From: Hahella sp. HNIBRBA332
Lineage (GTDB): Bacteria > Pseudomonadota > Gammaproteobacteria > Pseudomonadales > Oleiphilaceae
NCBI RefSeq assembly: GCF_030719035.1
Contig: NZ_CP132203.1
Span: forward strand, 6,885,001-6,949,000
Direction of reading: 5' to 3'
DNA length: 64,000 nucleotides
Part shown: piece after piece, positions 1 to 8,696 of the stretch
How positions within the stretch are numbered: position 1 is the first letter of the stretch
Layout: every line of letters begins with the position of its first letter
Translations under genes and position numbers: made by a program
Notes under the pieces: model-generated
Database searches by the model: none
The model's input: only the letters and a program-made list of their open reading frames with translations
Told to the model about the DNA's origin: nothing

Positions 1-563
<563 letters not shown>

Positions 564-679
564 TATAACACCGAAGTAATTTACCGGTATTGATTGAGTA
601 TAACTGCTTATCCAAGTTAAAGGTCTTCTGACCAAGCGCCAACTAGACAAGCTAGAACTAAGACAAAGCTTAACGGTTT

Positions 680-795
680 TGCCTGATGATCATAGCGGAC
701 TGGAACCACCTGATCCCATTCCGAACTCAGAAGTGAAACAGTCCAGCGCCGATGGTAGTGTGGATTCCCATGCAAGAGTAGGTCGTCGTCAGGCT
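680..795 (+). rRNA. 5S ribosomal RNA
   Basis: This is a complete 5S rRNA of about 116 nt. The closing helix is visible: GCCTGATGA at 681-689 pairs with TCGTCAGGC near 785-793. The internal segments GGAACCACCTGATCCCATTCC and CCGATGGTAGTGTGG are typical of gammaproteobacterial 5S. It is the last gene of the rRNA operon, and exact ends may shift by 1-3 nt. Confidence 0.95.
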
Positions 796-806
796 CTTAA
801 TACGAA

Positions 807-834
807 GAACCCGTCCTCGTGACGGGTTTTTTTA
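807..834 (+). terminator. Rho-independent terminator of the rRNA operon
   Basis: The stem AACCCGTC / GACGGGTT has a short CTCGT-type loop and is followed by a run of seven T. It lies 12 nt past the 5S gene. Confidence 0.93.
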
Positions 835-923
835 TGCCTGGAGTTTATGCCCAGGCCAGGCGTCAGAGCCCCTCTTACTATTCCCGTAGAGCGCTTCATC
901 TACCACAAACAAACCCTTCAAGC

Positions 924-1232
924 TCAGTGAAAGTCCCTTGATCGCGACTCCAGTTCCTCCAGGTGCGGCGTCAGGTCCGTCAAACGATGGGCGATGACGT
1001 GCGCTACGCTCCCTTCGTCATCCTTATCGATCTCTCCGTATACCATTAGCTGTCGCGCTTTGATGAGGACGTCCATCTGCGCCATCGCTGTTTTTTTCCA
1101 AGCAATGATATTGATTGAGCCCGTTTCATCTTCCAGCGTGATAAAAGTTACTCCTGTCGAGGTTTTTGGGCGTTGCCTGTTAATGACCACGCCTGCTACA
1201 TAGGTCTTGAGGCCTGCTTTTTGTGTAGTCAC
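924..1232 (-). pseudogene. dnaE2: Orphan C-terminal fragment of error-prone DNA polymerase DnaE2
   Basis: The frame encodes about 102 residues matching, as I recall the family, the OB-fold C-terminal tail of DnaE2 (ImuC), the error-prone polymerase III alpha subunit of the SOS mutasome. Visible hallmarks are VAGVVINRQRP, a GVTFITLEDETG strand pair and the family's terminal RSRDFH. Full DnaE2 exceeds 1000 residues, so the polymerase PHP, palm, fingers and thumb regions are all missing here. The only start is a GTG without a good ribosome binding site, and the frame continues open a short way upstream before similarity ends. An IS3-family relic lies immediately upstream (higher coordinates), so truncation by transposon insertion or deletion is the simplest reading. 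It is unlikely to be functional as a polymerase. Confidence 0.82.
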
Positions 1233-1307
1233 TTCAGCTGCCTCTATGGATCTATGGGCTGTGCAACTGGCTCGGGCGCTCGGCGCTGACGTTGCGATTA
1301 ACCAGCT

Positions 1308-1790
1308 CTAGCGGCTGTCGGCTAGTTCATCGGGAATTGTGGTGCGACAGGACTTACCACACAGCACGCCTTCCAGCCCCATTTCGCTCATCAATCGTGC
1401 GACAGTACAGCGCGCCACGGTTATATCTCCGCGGTTTAGCTGATTCCAGATCATGCGGGCGCTGTAGACCTGTAAGTTCTCTTCGTGCGATCACAGCGCT
1501 GTTCCAGGGTAGCGGCAAGATGTTTACGGCGGTAGTACGTAGACGGAGCCATCGGCAAGACTTTTCAGATTGACTCGACACCATACGCCTCCTGTTCCTG
1601 GTCAATAAATTCGACCATTGCTTCGGTTTGCGGTCGAGCTCCGCTTGGGTGAAAAAAGCCGCCGCCTTTCGCAAAATCTCATTGGCGCGTTTAAGCTCAC
1701 GGTTCTCCCGTTCGAACTCTTCACTGCGTGTTCACGTACTTCGAGGGGAGTCTCCAGATCGTTTGTTTACAGGCTAACTCTCTCGAGAAG
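1308..1790 (-). mobile_element. Decayed IS3-family insertion sequence (orfA/orfB relic)
   Basis: Read on the minus strand, the end of an IS3-type OrfA (RENRELKRANEILRKA then FFTQAELDR) runs into the start of OrfB (MVEFIDQEQEAYGVESI). OrfB is broken twice. An in-frame TGA stands where the family usually has Cys in SICKVLP, and a frame change occurs at the P-S-T-Y-Y segment. Later pieces are legible in another frame (YSARMIWNQLNR, VARCTVARLMSEMGLEGV, RTTIPDELADS) and then stop near 1308, before the integrase DDE core. Upstream, a piece resembling the OrfA N-terminus (LEVREHAVK) abuts the OrfA C-terminus, suggesting an internal deletion. No terminal inverted repeats could be assigned. The element cannot encode an active transposase. 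Confidence 0.8.
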
Positions 1791-1943
1791 ACTGGCCTCC
1801 GACAAACCTGGGAGATTCAAAGCTTGCTTTGTTGGGTCAGAATGGAGCTGCATTTGGGCAGACTGAGTATGCTACAAACCAAGATTTCGAGGACTTATAT
1901 AGAGTTGATTTTTCGTGCAAAGTTTGGCTGTGGTTCTTTGAAG

Positions 1944-1974
1944 AAAAAGGGCGTTGTAAAACGCCCTTTTTTAG
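1944..1974 (-). terminator. Rho-independent terminator of the VWA/PEP-CTERM gene
   Basis: The near-symmetric hairpin AAAAAGGGCGTT / AACGCCCTTTTT ends 10 nt past the stop codon of the minus-strand gene at 1984-3018. It is T-rich on both strands and may work in both directions. Confidence 0.88.
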
Positions 1975-1983
1975 CAGAAGAAG

Positions 1984-3018
1984 TTAGCTCTTTCTGCGAC
2001 GTGCCAACAAGCCAGCCAGACCAAGTCCCATCAGTGCCAAGCTAGCCGGTTCTGGAACTGCTGAGGCGACAACAATGTGGTCCTTCTCTGTAGCGACTCG
2101 ACCACCGTCAACGGTGGCGTAGATGTCAAAATCGTGAGTTCCTGGAGTTGTGCCAGTAAAAGTTACTTCAAACTCGTAAGTTGCAGCGCTATCACGAGTG
2201 AATGAGCCGGTGTATACACCAGGAGACACGGATACCATGCCAGGAGGTGCGTCAGAAATATCAAGCGCTACTTCAGAGTATGTGGATATGGCATTGGAAA
2301 TAGCCTCGTTGATAGTGTCAACTAGCGAGGAGGTGTCGATGCCAGCATGATAGGTGCCACCAGTTGCTGCGGTAATACGGGTAGCCTGCCCGGTGCCGTC
2401 CAAGCAGTAGCCTATCCTGCAGCTGGATGCAACGTCGATGGCTTCCACTTGAATGCTTGCCGCCTGCAGAGCCGCAGTGGCGCTCGCTTCGGTTGAACCC
2501 AGAGACGGGTCATGGCCTGTTGCGTCGCCGAACCATAGAAGGATGCGTTCTGCATCTGGACGCCATGAAACAGTGTTTGCCACCTGTTCGAGGGCGTAGA
2601 TATTTGCCTCAGGGCGGTCTCTGCCTCCAAATGCTTCCCAATTATTGATGGCTGCTTGTGCCACAGAGGTATTAGCAGTCATATCGGTGAGTGTGCGGTA
2701 GGTGAAAGCGTCAGATATATCGCGGTAGCCGCCAACTCCAAAATTAATGTCTCCAAAGCCTGCTGCGGTGCTTAATATTGAGCTTGCCGCTGCTTTTACG
2801 GCTGCAATTTCTCCACCCATGCTTCCGGTTTCGTCCATGAGAAAGAATACGTCCACTTTTGAAGTGGTGGCTTCTGCATCAATGGTAACCGTCTTGGTGA
2901 TTGTCACGCTCTCACCCACACCTAGTGTGGCAGAGTACGAGGAAGGGGAAATAGAGTCTGCCATTGCTGAGAGCGGCAATAGCGCCGTTAGCGCGAAAGA
3001 GCACGCCAATCGTTTCAT
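1984..3018 (-). CDS. Secreted von Willebrand factor A protein with PEP-CTERM sorting signal
   Basis: The protein has 344 residues. A Sec signal peptide (hydrophobic core 5-19, AMA-DS cleavage near residue 20) is followed by a vWA domain from about residue 54, whose MIDAS motif is D62-E-T-G-S66, a Thr variant of DxSxS. A second vWA signature, WFGDATGHD, lies in mid-domain. Cys residues in SSCRIGYC could form a local disulfide. The last 24 residues are a classic PEP-CTERM tail: VPEP, a hydrophobic helix, and the basic end ARRRKS. In known systems an exosortase cuts this tail and the protein is exported, often with exopolysaccharide. No exosortase gene is present in this window. AGGAG lies 8 nt before the ATG and a terminator follows. 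It is a single-gene unit next to decayed mobile DNA. The ligand is unknown; adhesion or matrix binding is inference. Confidence 0.88.
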   Translation of the reverse strand: MKRLACSFALTALLPLSAMADSISPSSYSATLGVGESVTITKTVTIDAEATTSKVDVFFLMDETGSMGGEIAAVKAAASSILSTAAGFGDINFGVGGYRDISDAFTYRTLTDMTANTSVAQAAINNWEAFGGRDRPEANIYALEQVANTVSWRPDAERILLWFGDATGHDPSLGSTEASATAALQAASIQVEAIDVASSCRIGYCLDGTGQATRITAATGGTYHAGIDTSSLVDTINEAISNAISTYSEVALDISDAPPGMVSVSPGVYTGSFTRDSAATYEFEVTFTGTTPGTHDFDIYATVDGGRVATEKDHIVVASAVPEPASLALMGLGLAGLLARRRKS

Positions 3019-3573
3019 AGTTATCTCCTGATGTCGATTGTAGTTAGTGAGCTTGTTAATAAATGAAGTGTTTGGAATTGACTCAGGGTCCCAATAAGCA
3101 CAAATTTGGCCATATTTATTAAAATGCTAAATAGGATAATGACTTAGTGTTTGGTTGTTTGATTTCTCATTCTCAAATAGTTGTAAACCCATTGGACATG
3201 AAGAATGGAAGTGTTCTCGGTGAATCGGTGAAGGGTTATTCTTAAAGGCTTATCCCTATGTGGCGGGGCGTCGAGGTTGGACTAGGTCATAATATTCGGA
3301 TTTGATTCTATAAAGAAGGCATTTCAAGATACTCTGCATTTATAGCTGTTTTTTATTCCTATTTATTATAAGTGTGGAGCAATAGGAAACATTGAGAAAG
3401 TGTAAAGTCTTTGAACGGTAGAGCGTTTGTTATCCGCAATGTCTGCAAGTGAAGTTAGGGCGCGCGGCTCTTTTTACGCATCTTGTGACATACTGGTAGT
3501 CGTGTTTATGTCTGAGCGTATAATACTTTTCTGATAGTGGCGGACGCCTTTTAAATGAAGTGGGAGAGTCGCG
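3019..3573. other. AT-rich intergenic region between the VWA gene and leuA
   Basis: These 555 bases hold no convincing gene. The minus-strand VWA gene and plus-strand leuA diverge from here, so both promoters must lie within. The base composition is more AT-rich than in the flanking genes. I saw no leucine-rich leader peptide, attenuator-like terminator or tRNA. Confidence 0.6.
3497..3524 (+). promoter_or_regulatory. Candidate leuA promoter
   Basis: A perfect -10 box TATAAT lies at 3519-3524, about 50 nt before the leuA ATG. The -35 region is weak (TAGTCG at 3497-3502, 16-nt spacer). Confidence 0.4.
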
Positions 3574-5118
3574 ATGAGCAGCGGACATTTGGTGATATTC
3601 GATACAACCTTACGTGATGGAGAGCAAAGCCCTGGCGCCTCCATGACAAAGAATGAGAAGCTGCGTATCGCCAAGGCGCTGGAAAAAATGAAGGTGGATG
3701 TCATAGAGGCGGGTTTCGCCATCGCCAGTCCCGGAGACTTTGAGGCGGTTAAGGCGATTGCTGAGTCTGTCAGTGAATCCACCGTATGTAGTTTGGCGAG
3801 AGCGTTAGATAAGGATATAGATCGTGCTGCTGAGGCTTTGAAGCCGGCCAAATTAGCTCGTATTCATACGTTCATAGCCACTTCCCCAATCCATATGAAG
3901 TACAAATTGCAGATGCAGCCTGATCAAGTCGTGGAGCAGGCTATCAGGGCGGTTGAACGCGCCAGGATGTACACGGACGATGTTGAGTTTTCTTGCGAAG
4001 ACGCGGGACGCTCAGAGATAGACTTTCTCTGTAGAATTATAGAAGCGGCGATAGCCGCTGGCGCGAGAACAATTAATATCCCTGATACGGTAGGTTATGC
4101 GATTCCGCAGCAGTTTGGCGAAACGATTCAAACTCTATTGGAAAGAGTTCCCAATGCAGATAAAGCAATATTCTCCGTACACTGTCACAATGATTTGGGG
4201 CTAGCCGTGGCGAACTCCCTCGCGGCGGTGATGAGCGGCGCTCGTCAGGTGGAATGCACTATTAACGGGCTGGGTGAGAGGGCGGGAAATGCGGCGTTAG
4301 AAGAGATCGTTATGGCGGTGAGAACCCGGAAAGATCTATTTGCCGTTGAAACTCGCTTGGATACGCAGTTCATAGTGCCAACTTCCCGTCTGGTCTCGAC
4401 AATTACAGGGTTCCCTGTGCAGCCAAATAAGGCGATAGTCGGCGCTAATGCGTTCGCGCATGAGTCTGGCATCCATCAGGATGGCGTGCTTAAGCATAGG
4501 GAAACATATGAAATCATGCAGGCGCAGGACGTAGGTTGGCGCACCAACAGTCTGGTGTTGGGCAAGCACTCTGGTCGTAATGCTTTTCGCACCAGGCTGC
4601 ATGAACTTGGCTATGAATTTGATTCAGAAACTGCGCTTAACGAAGCCTTTGCTCGCTTCAAAGACTTGGCTGATAAGAAGCATGAAATTTTCGATGAAGA
4701 CTTGCAGGCTTTGGTTAGTGCTGTAGAGCTATCAGAAGATGATGAAATTTATAAATTGGTCTGTATGTCTGTTCGCAGTGAAACCGGCGTTACGCCTATT
4801 TCGAAAGTCACCTTGATAATAAACGGAGATGAACGAACAGCTTCTGCGGAAGGGGGCGGGCCTGTTGATGCGACTTATCGGGCGATAGAGGAAATAGCCT
4901 CTTCTGGCGCGAGCTTGCAGCTATATTCGGTTAACAACATAACCAGCGGAACTGACTCGCAGGGAGAGGTGACTGTCCGTCTGGAGCGTGGAGGCAGGAT
5001 CGTAAATGGCGTTGGCGCGGACACCGATATTGTGATCGCTTCAGCGAAGGCATATATCAACGCCCTGAACCTGATTTCTTCAGATAAAAGGAAGCAGCAT
5101 CCGCAGAGTGAAGTGTGA
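3574..5118 (+). CDS. leuA: 2-isopropylmalate synthase
   Basis: The enzyme condenses 2-oxoisovalerate with acetyl-CoA, the first committed step of leucine synthesis in the cytoplasm. The 514 residues match the long bacterial LeuA form (E. coli 523). The N-terminal TIM barrel carries DTTLRDGEQSPGASM at residues 10-24, metal-binding H203-x-H205 in HCHNDLG, and GLGERAGNAALEE. An AHESGIHQDG segment precedes the linker, and the C-terminal LeuA dimer/regulatory domain begins near residue 390. That domain is the site of leucine feedback inhibition in characterised LeuA. GGGAG lies 8 nt before the ATG. leuBCD are not in the window. The following gene starts on a GTGA overlap with the leuA stop, suggesting co-transcription. 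Confidence 0.95.
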   Translation: MSSGHLVIFDTTLRDGEQSPGASMTKNEKLRIAKALEKMKVDVIEAGFAIASPGDFEAVKAIAESVSESTVCSLARALDKDIDRAAEALKPAKLARIHTFIATSPIHMKYKLQMQPDQVVEQAIRAVERARMYTDDVEFSCEDAGRSEIDFLCRIIEAAIAAGARTINIPDTVGYAIPQQFGETIQTLLERVPNADKAIFSVHCHNDLGLAVANSLAAVMSGARQVECTINGLGERAGNAALEEIVMAVRTRKDLFAVETRLDTQFIVPTSRLVSTITGFPVQPNKAIVGANAFAHESGIHQDGVLKHRETYEIMQAQDVGWRTNSLVLGKHSGRNAFRTRLHELGYEFDSETALNEAFARFKDLADKKHEIFDEDLQALVSAVELSEDDEIYKLVCMSVRSETGVTPISKVTLIINGDERTASAEGGGPVDATYRAIEEIASSGASLQLYSVNNITSGTDSQGEVTVRLERGGRIVNGVGADTDIVIASAKAYINALNLISSDKRKQHPQSEV

Positions 5119-5915
5119 TTTTTCCTGCGAATACAATTATGAACTTTTTGTACGAGAACGACAGACAGACATATTTAAGTGAAATGGGAATTGCGGTGTG
5201 GTATGCACGCCGTCAATTGCCGAATGCTGCTCCTTCCACACTATTTGAGTTCGAGGAGACATCTGAGGAACTAGATAATCGAGATATAGAGCGACGCGCG
5301 AGCAAAGCCAGTCCGCTCAAAGCGCCATCATTAAAAAGCGCTCAGCAAGCAGCGGCTCTTCGCCAAACGATGTCTGCTATCGCTCAGCCGGAGCAGGTTA
5401 AACAGAAGAAAACCCAGGAACAGGATAAGAAAGACGCTTCCCCAATACCTGTATTGGTAAAATCATCTCCTCCAACTATCAATAAGCTGCGTGCGATGAG
5501 CATAAAAGGGGATGACATTGGGATGCTGGCGCTGTCTAAGGGAGAAGCAGATATAACTCCTGAATCGTCCGGTGGCCAGCTTCTGGCCAATATTGCGTTG
5601 GCGGTTGGCTTGGGAGAGCAATGGAAAGATGCGTATAGCCTTTTCTCCTGGCCGCCATTTGAACGCAAAGGGTTGCCGATGCAAGACGACGCGATGCTGA
5701 CTAAACTTCTGGCGCGCTGGGCTGCCCCCAATAGTCTGAAGTACTGCATTCTATTCTGTGACGCAGAAATTGCGGTGGCTTTAGGCGGTTTGGACCCTTT
5801 GTGGAAGGACGACAGGCTTCTGCAATTGCCGTCTTTAAATGAAATGCTTCATAACCCATCCATCAAAAAATTCGTGTGGCGCAAGCTTCGTCAGTATCTC
5901 TACTCCAATGACTGA
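5115..5915 (+). CDS. HolD-like protein (DNA polymerase III psi subunit family, enlarged)
   Basis: In E. coli HolD (psi, 137 residues) links the clamp loader to SSB through chi. This frame resembles it at both ends. Near the N-terminus, YLSEMGIAVWYARR parallels E. coli LQQLGITQWSLRR. The C-terminus PSLNEMLHNPSIKKFVWRKL parallels its PALTDLRANP helix. Between them lie a low-complexity charged/Ala/Pro-rich linker (about residues 50-125) and a region with WPPFERKG and CILFCDAEIAVALGG, making it nearly twice the E. coli length. It sits directly upstream of and overlapping rimI, exactly the holD-rimI arrangement of E. coli. The GTG start overlaps the leuA stop (GTGA); an ATG at 5139 is an alternative. 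The function is inferred from the ends and the synteny, so I am moderately sure. Confidence 0.6.
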   Translation: MIFPANTIMNFLYENDRQTYLSEMGIAVWYARRQLPNAAPSTLFEFEETSEELDNRDIERRASKASPLKAPSLKSAQQAAALRQTMSAIAQPEQVKQKKTQEQDKKDASPIPVLVKSSPPTINKLRAMSIKGDDIGMLALSKGEADITPESSGGQLLANIALAVGLGEQWKDAYSLFSWPPFERKGLPMQDDAMLTKLLARWAAPNSLKYCILFCDAEIAVALGGLDPLWKDDRLLQLPSLNEMLHNPSIKKFVWRKLRQYLYSND

Positions 5916-6378
5916 TCAAAAATCCGATCTTGCTTTCAGGTTAATGACCGAAGCGGACTTACCCTTAGTTTTAAATAATGAGCGTGGGGCTTATTCTCAT
6001 CCTTGGACTGAAGGTGTTTTTAAAGAGTGTTTGACGGGAGCTTCTGAATGTTGGGTCGCTATATATAAAGACGAAGTGGTCGGACATGCGGTAACCTCAA
6101 TGGTTATAGACGAAGCACACTTGCTTAATTTATGCGTAGCGCGAGCGCTGCAAGGAAATGGTATGGGGGCATCTTTTATGGCGTTTTTGCTGGAGCGTTT
6201 TCGTGCGCAAAATATGGTGGAGCTATTTTTAGAGGTGCGCGCCAGCAATGTCGCAGCCGTGCAGCTGTACAGAAAGTTGGGCTTTAATGAGATTGGTTAC
6301 CGAAAAGCCTATTACCCCGCTTCCGATGGTCGTGAAGACGCCATTGTTATGTCGATGAAATTGCGTTGCGAAGAGTAA
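5908..6378 (+). CDS. rimI: [Ribosomal protein bS18]-alanine N-acetyltransferase
   Basis: This GNAT-fold enzyme acetylates the N-terminal alanine of ribosomal protein S18. It has 156 residues. The acetyl-CoA pyrophosphate-binding motif is QGNGMGASF, followed by the RimI signature EVRASNVAAVQLYRKLGF and the tail YYPASDGREDAIVM. The open frame extends upstream to 5839, but the ATG at 5908 overlaps the end of the HolD-like gene by 8 nt and gives the usual RimI length, so that start is used. Confidence 0.93.
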   Translation: MTDQKSDLAFRLMTEADLPLVLNNERGAYSHPWTEGVFKECLTGASECWVAIYKDEVVGHAVTSMVIDEAHLLNLCVARALQGNGMGASFMAFLLERFRAQNMVELFLEVRASNVAAVQLYRKLGFNEIGYRKAYYPASDGREDAIVMSMKLRCEE

Positions 6379-6381
6379 GTT

Positions 6382-7041
6382 GTGGAATATCTGCGCTCCG
6401 ACTTGTTGCCTTTGGCTGTTGAGCTGGGGTTGTGGGGAGTGATAATTGGGTATATCGCTCTGTTGTGGGTTAGGCGCTGCCATGCACTTTTGCGGCAAGA
6501 CAATACGTTGCAGCATATTTTCTGGGGATGTGCATTGGCCCTGGGGTTGTTTTGGCGCCTCAGAATTGATGTCGATTTTGGCGTTTCTCTTCATTTTCTC
6601 CTTCTAAGCGCGCTAACCCTGGTTCTGGATTGGGAGTTGACGCTGCTTGCCGGCTTTATCGGATTATCGTTACTGGCGCTCTTGGGCTCTACTCCCTGGC
6701 TGCTTATCCCTTTGAATTTTCTAGGGGTAGTATTCATCCCCGTAATGGTGACCAAATGGGCTGTAGATATGGAAAGGAAGTCTGGTGGGCGGCTGTTCTT
6801 TGCTTATCCTTTGGTCAACGGTTTTCTGGGCGGTGGACTGTCGATAGTCGGCAGCGTATTGTTTGGAATGTCGATTTGCTGGCTCGGAGGCGGCGAATGG
6901 AGTCAGGATCACTCTTTAATGCTCGCTTATCTCCCTTTGATAGCCTTGCCTGAAGGCGTGATTAATGGAATGTTGGCGACAGGTATGATGGTGTATTTCC
7001 CAAGTGTGCTTAGAACCTTTGATTCCAGTCGCTATCAATAG
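6382..7041 (+). CDS. CbiM-like integral membrane protein (ECF-type transporter S component-like)
   Basis: The protein has 219 residues with about six or seven hydrophobic segments and few charged residues. The C-terminal segment LPLIALPEGVINGMLATGM resembles the conserved end of CbiM/NikM-type cobalt or nickel ECF transporter proteins, whose N-terminal metal-binding Met-His motif is not visible here. No CbiN, CbiQ or CbiO ATPase genes accompany it, so transport function is uncertain. It begins with GTG 3 nt after the rimI stop, with AAGAG just upstream, so it is probably translated from the leuA-rimI transcript. The substrate is unknown. Confidence 0.6.
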   Translation: MEYLRSDLLPLAVELGLWGVIIGYIALLWVRRCHALLRQDNTLQHIFWGCALALGLFWRLRIDVDFGVSLHFLLLSALTLVLDWELTLLAGFIGLSLLALLGSTPWLLIPLNFLGVVFIPVMVTKWAVDMERKSGGRLFFAYPLVNGFLGGGLSIVGSVLFGMSICWLGGGEWSQDHSLMLAYLPLIALPEGVINGMLATGMMVYFPSVLRTFDSSRYQ

Positions 7042-7107
7042 CTTTTGACACTCTGTTTGCGGCGCTATAATGTTCGCCCTCAATTCGCCAGATGTTCAAG
7101 GTTTGTC

Positions 7108-8685
7108 ATGGGACTTCGTGAAGAAATCAAACGCCGTCGTACATTCGCCATTATCTCTCACCCTGATGCGGGTAAAACCACCATTACTGAGAAAGTGCTC
7201 TTACATGGCGGTGCGTTGCAGAAAGCCGGTACAGTAAAAGGTAAAAAGTCCGGCCAATTTGCGAAATCCGACTGGATGGAAATGGAAAAAGAGCGAGGTA
7301 TCTCCGTAACCACTTCCGTTATGCAGTTCCCTTATGACGACTCTCTGGTAAACCTGCTTGATACCCCGGGTCACGAAGACTTCTCTGAAGACACCTATCG
7401 TACTTTGACTGCGGTTGACTCATGTTTGATGGTCATAGACAGCGCAAAAGGTGTCGAGGAGCGCACTATCAAGTTAATGGAAGTCACACGGCTGCGCGAT
7501 ACGCCAATCATTACTTTCATGAATAAACTTGACCGCGATATTCGAGATCCAATGGAGTTGTTGGATGAGGTCGAGGATGTGCTGAAAATTAAGTGCGCGC
7601 CTATTTCCTGGCCCATTGGAATGGGTAAGGGGTTCAAGGGCGTATACCATCTTCTGCGGGACGAAGTCATTTTATACCAGACTGGTAAGGGGCATACTCT
7701 CCAGGATGGGCGCACGATTAAAGGCTTGGATAACCCTGAATTAGATCAGGTACTTGGCTCGGACGCAGAGAATTTGCGCGGCGAAATCGAATTGTTGCAA
7801 GGCGCTTCTCATGAATTCGATCATCAGGCTTTTTTGGCTGGTGAGTTGACCCCAGTATTTTTTGGCACAGCGCTAGGTAACTTTGGCGTTGATCATATGT
7901 TGGATGGTTTGGTTGCATGGGCTCCATCTCCTCAGCCCAGAGAGACTGACAAGCGCATTGTTGAGGCGGAAGACGAGAAGTTTTCCGGCTTTGTGTTCAA
8001 GATACAGGCCAATATGGATCCGCTTCATCGTGACCGAATCGCCTTCTTGAGGGTCTGTTCAGGACGTTACGAACAGGGCATGAAAATAAAGCATGTGCGA
8101 TTAGGTAAAGATGTTCGTATTGCTGACGCGCTGACTTTCATGGCGGGAGACCGAGCTCGGGCGGAAGAGGCGTTCGCAGGCGACATCATCGGCTTGCATA
8201 ACCACGGCACTATTCAGATTGGCGATACCTTCAGCGAAGGGGAAGAGTTGAAATTTAGCGGCATCCCTAACTTTGCACCGGAGCTATTCCGCCGTATTCG
8301 CCTGAAGGATCCTTTAAAGTCCAAGCAGCTACAAAAAGGTCTGATTCAGTTGTCTGAAGAGGGCGCTGTGCAGGTGTTCAGGCCACTCAATAACAACGAC
8401 TTGATTGTTGGGGCAGTGGGGATGTTGCAGTTTGATGTGGTGGTGCATCGCCTCAAGTCTGAATACAAGGTGGAAGCGGTGTACGAGCCGGTAAATGTTT
8501 CCACGGCTCGCTGGGTTGATGCAAAAGATCCGAAAAAGCTGGAAGAATTCAGGCGGAAGGTATCCGAAAACTTATCACTCGACGGTGGTGACAACTTAAC
8601 CTATCTTGCGCCGACGAATGTTAACTTGCAGCTCGCCATCGAGCGTTACCCGGATGTTCAGTTCCGGAAGACGCGGGAGCACTAA
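7108..8685 (+). CDS. prfC: Peptide chain release factor 3
   Basis: RF3 is a translational GTPase that recycles RF1/RF2 from the ribosome after termination. The 525 residues match the family (E. coli 529). The GTPase motifs are all present: P-loop HPDAGKTT at residues 18-25, switch I GISVTTSVMQF, DTPGHEDFSEDTYRTL, and NKLDRD. EF-Tu-like domain II and the RF3-specific C-terminal domain follow (FRRIRLKDPLKSKQLQKG, then VGAVGMLQFDVV). The frame is open upstream to 7045, but MGLREEIKRRRTFAIISHPD at 7108 is the conserved RF3 N-terminus. Confidence 0.96.
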   Translation: MGLREEIKRRRTFAIISHPDAGKTTITEKVLLHGGALQKAGTVKGKKSGQFAKSDWMEMEKERGISVTTSVMQFPYDDSLVNLLDTPGHEDFSEDTYRTLTAVDSCLMVIDSAKGVEERTIKLMEVTRLRDTPIITFMNKLDRDIRDPMELLDEVEDVLKIKCAPISWPIGMGKGFKGVYHLLRDEVILYQTGKGHTLQDGRTIKGLDNPELDQVLGSDAENLRGEIELLQGASHEFDHQAFLAGELTPVFFGTALGNFGVDHMLDGLVAWAPSPQPRETDKRIVEAEDEKFSGFVFKIQANMDPLHRDRIAFLRVCSGRYEQGMKIKHVRLGKDVRIADALTFMAGDRARAEEAFAGDIIGLHNHGTIQIGDTFSEGEELKFSGIPNFAPELFRRIRLKDPLKSKQLQKGLIQLSEEGAVQVFRPLNNNDLIVGAVGMLQFDVVVHRLKSEYKVEAVYEPVNVSTARWVDAKDPKKLEEFRRKVSENLSLDGGDNLTYLAPTNVNLQLAIERYPDVQFRKTREH

Positions 8686-8696
8686 GAGGATTGGCG

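Noticed and set aside
564..679. A tRNA gene between 23S and 5S rRNA
   Set aside because: No cloverleaf or T-loop sequence is present.
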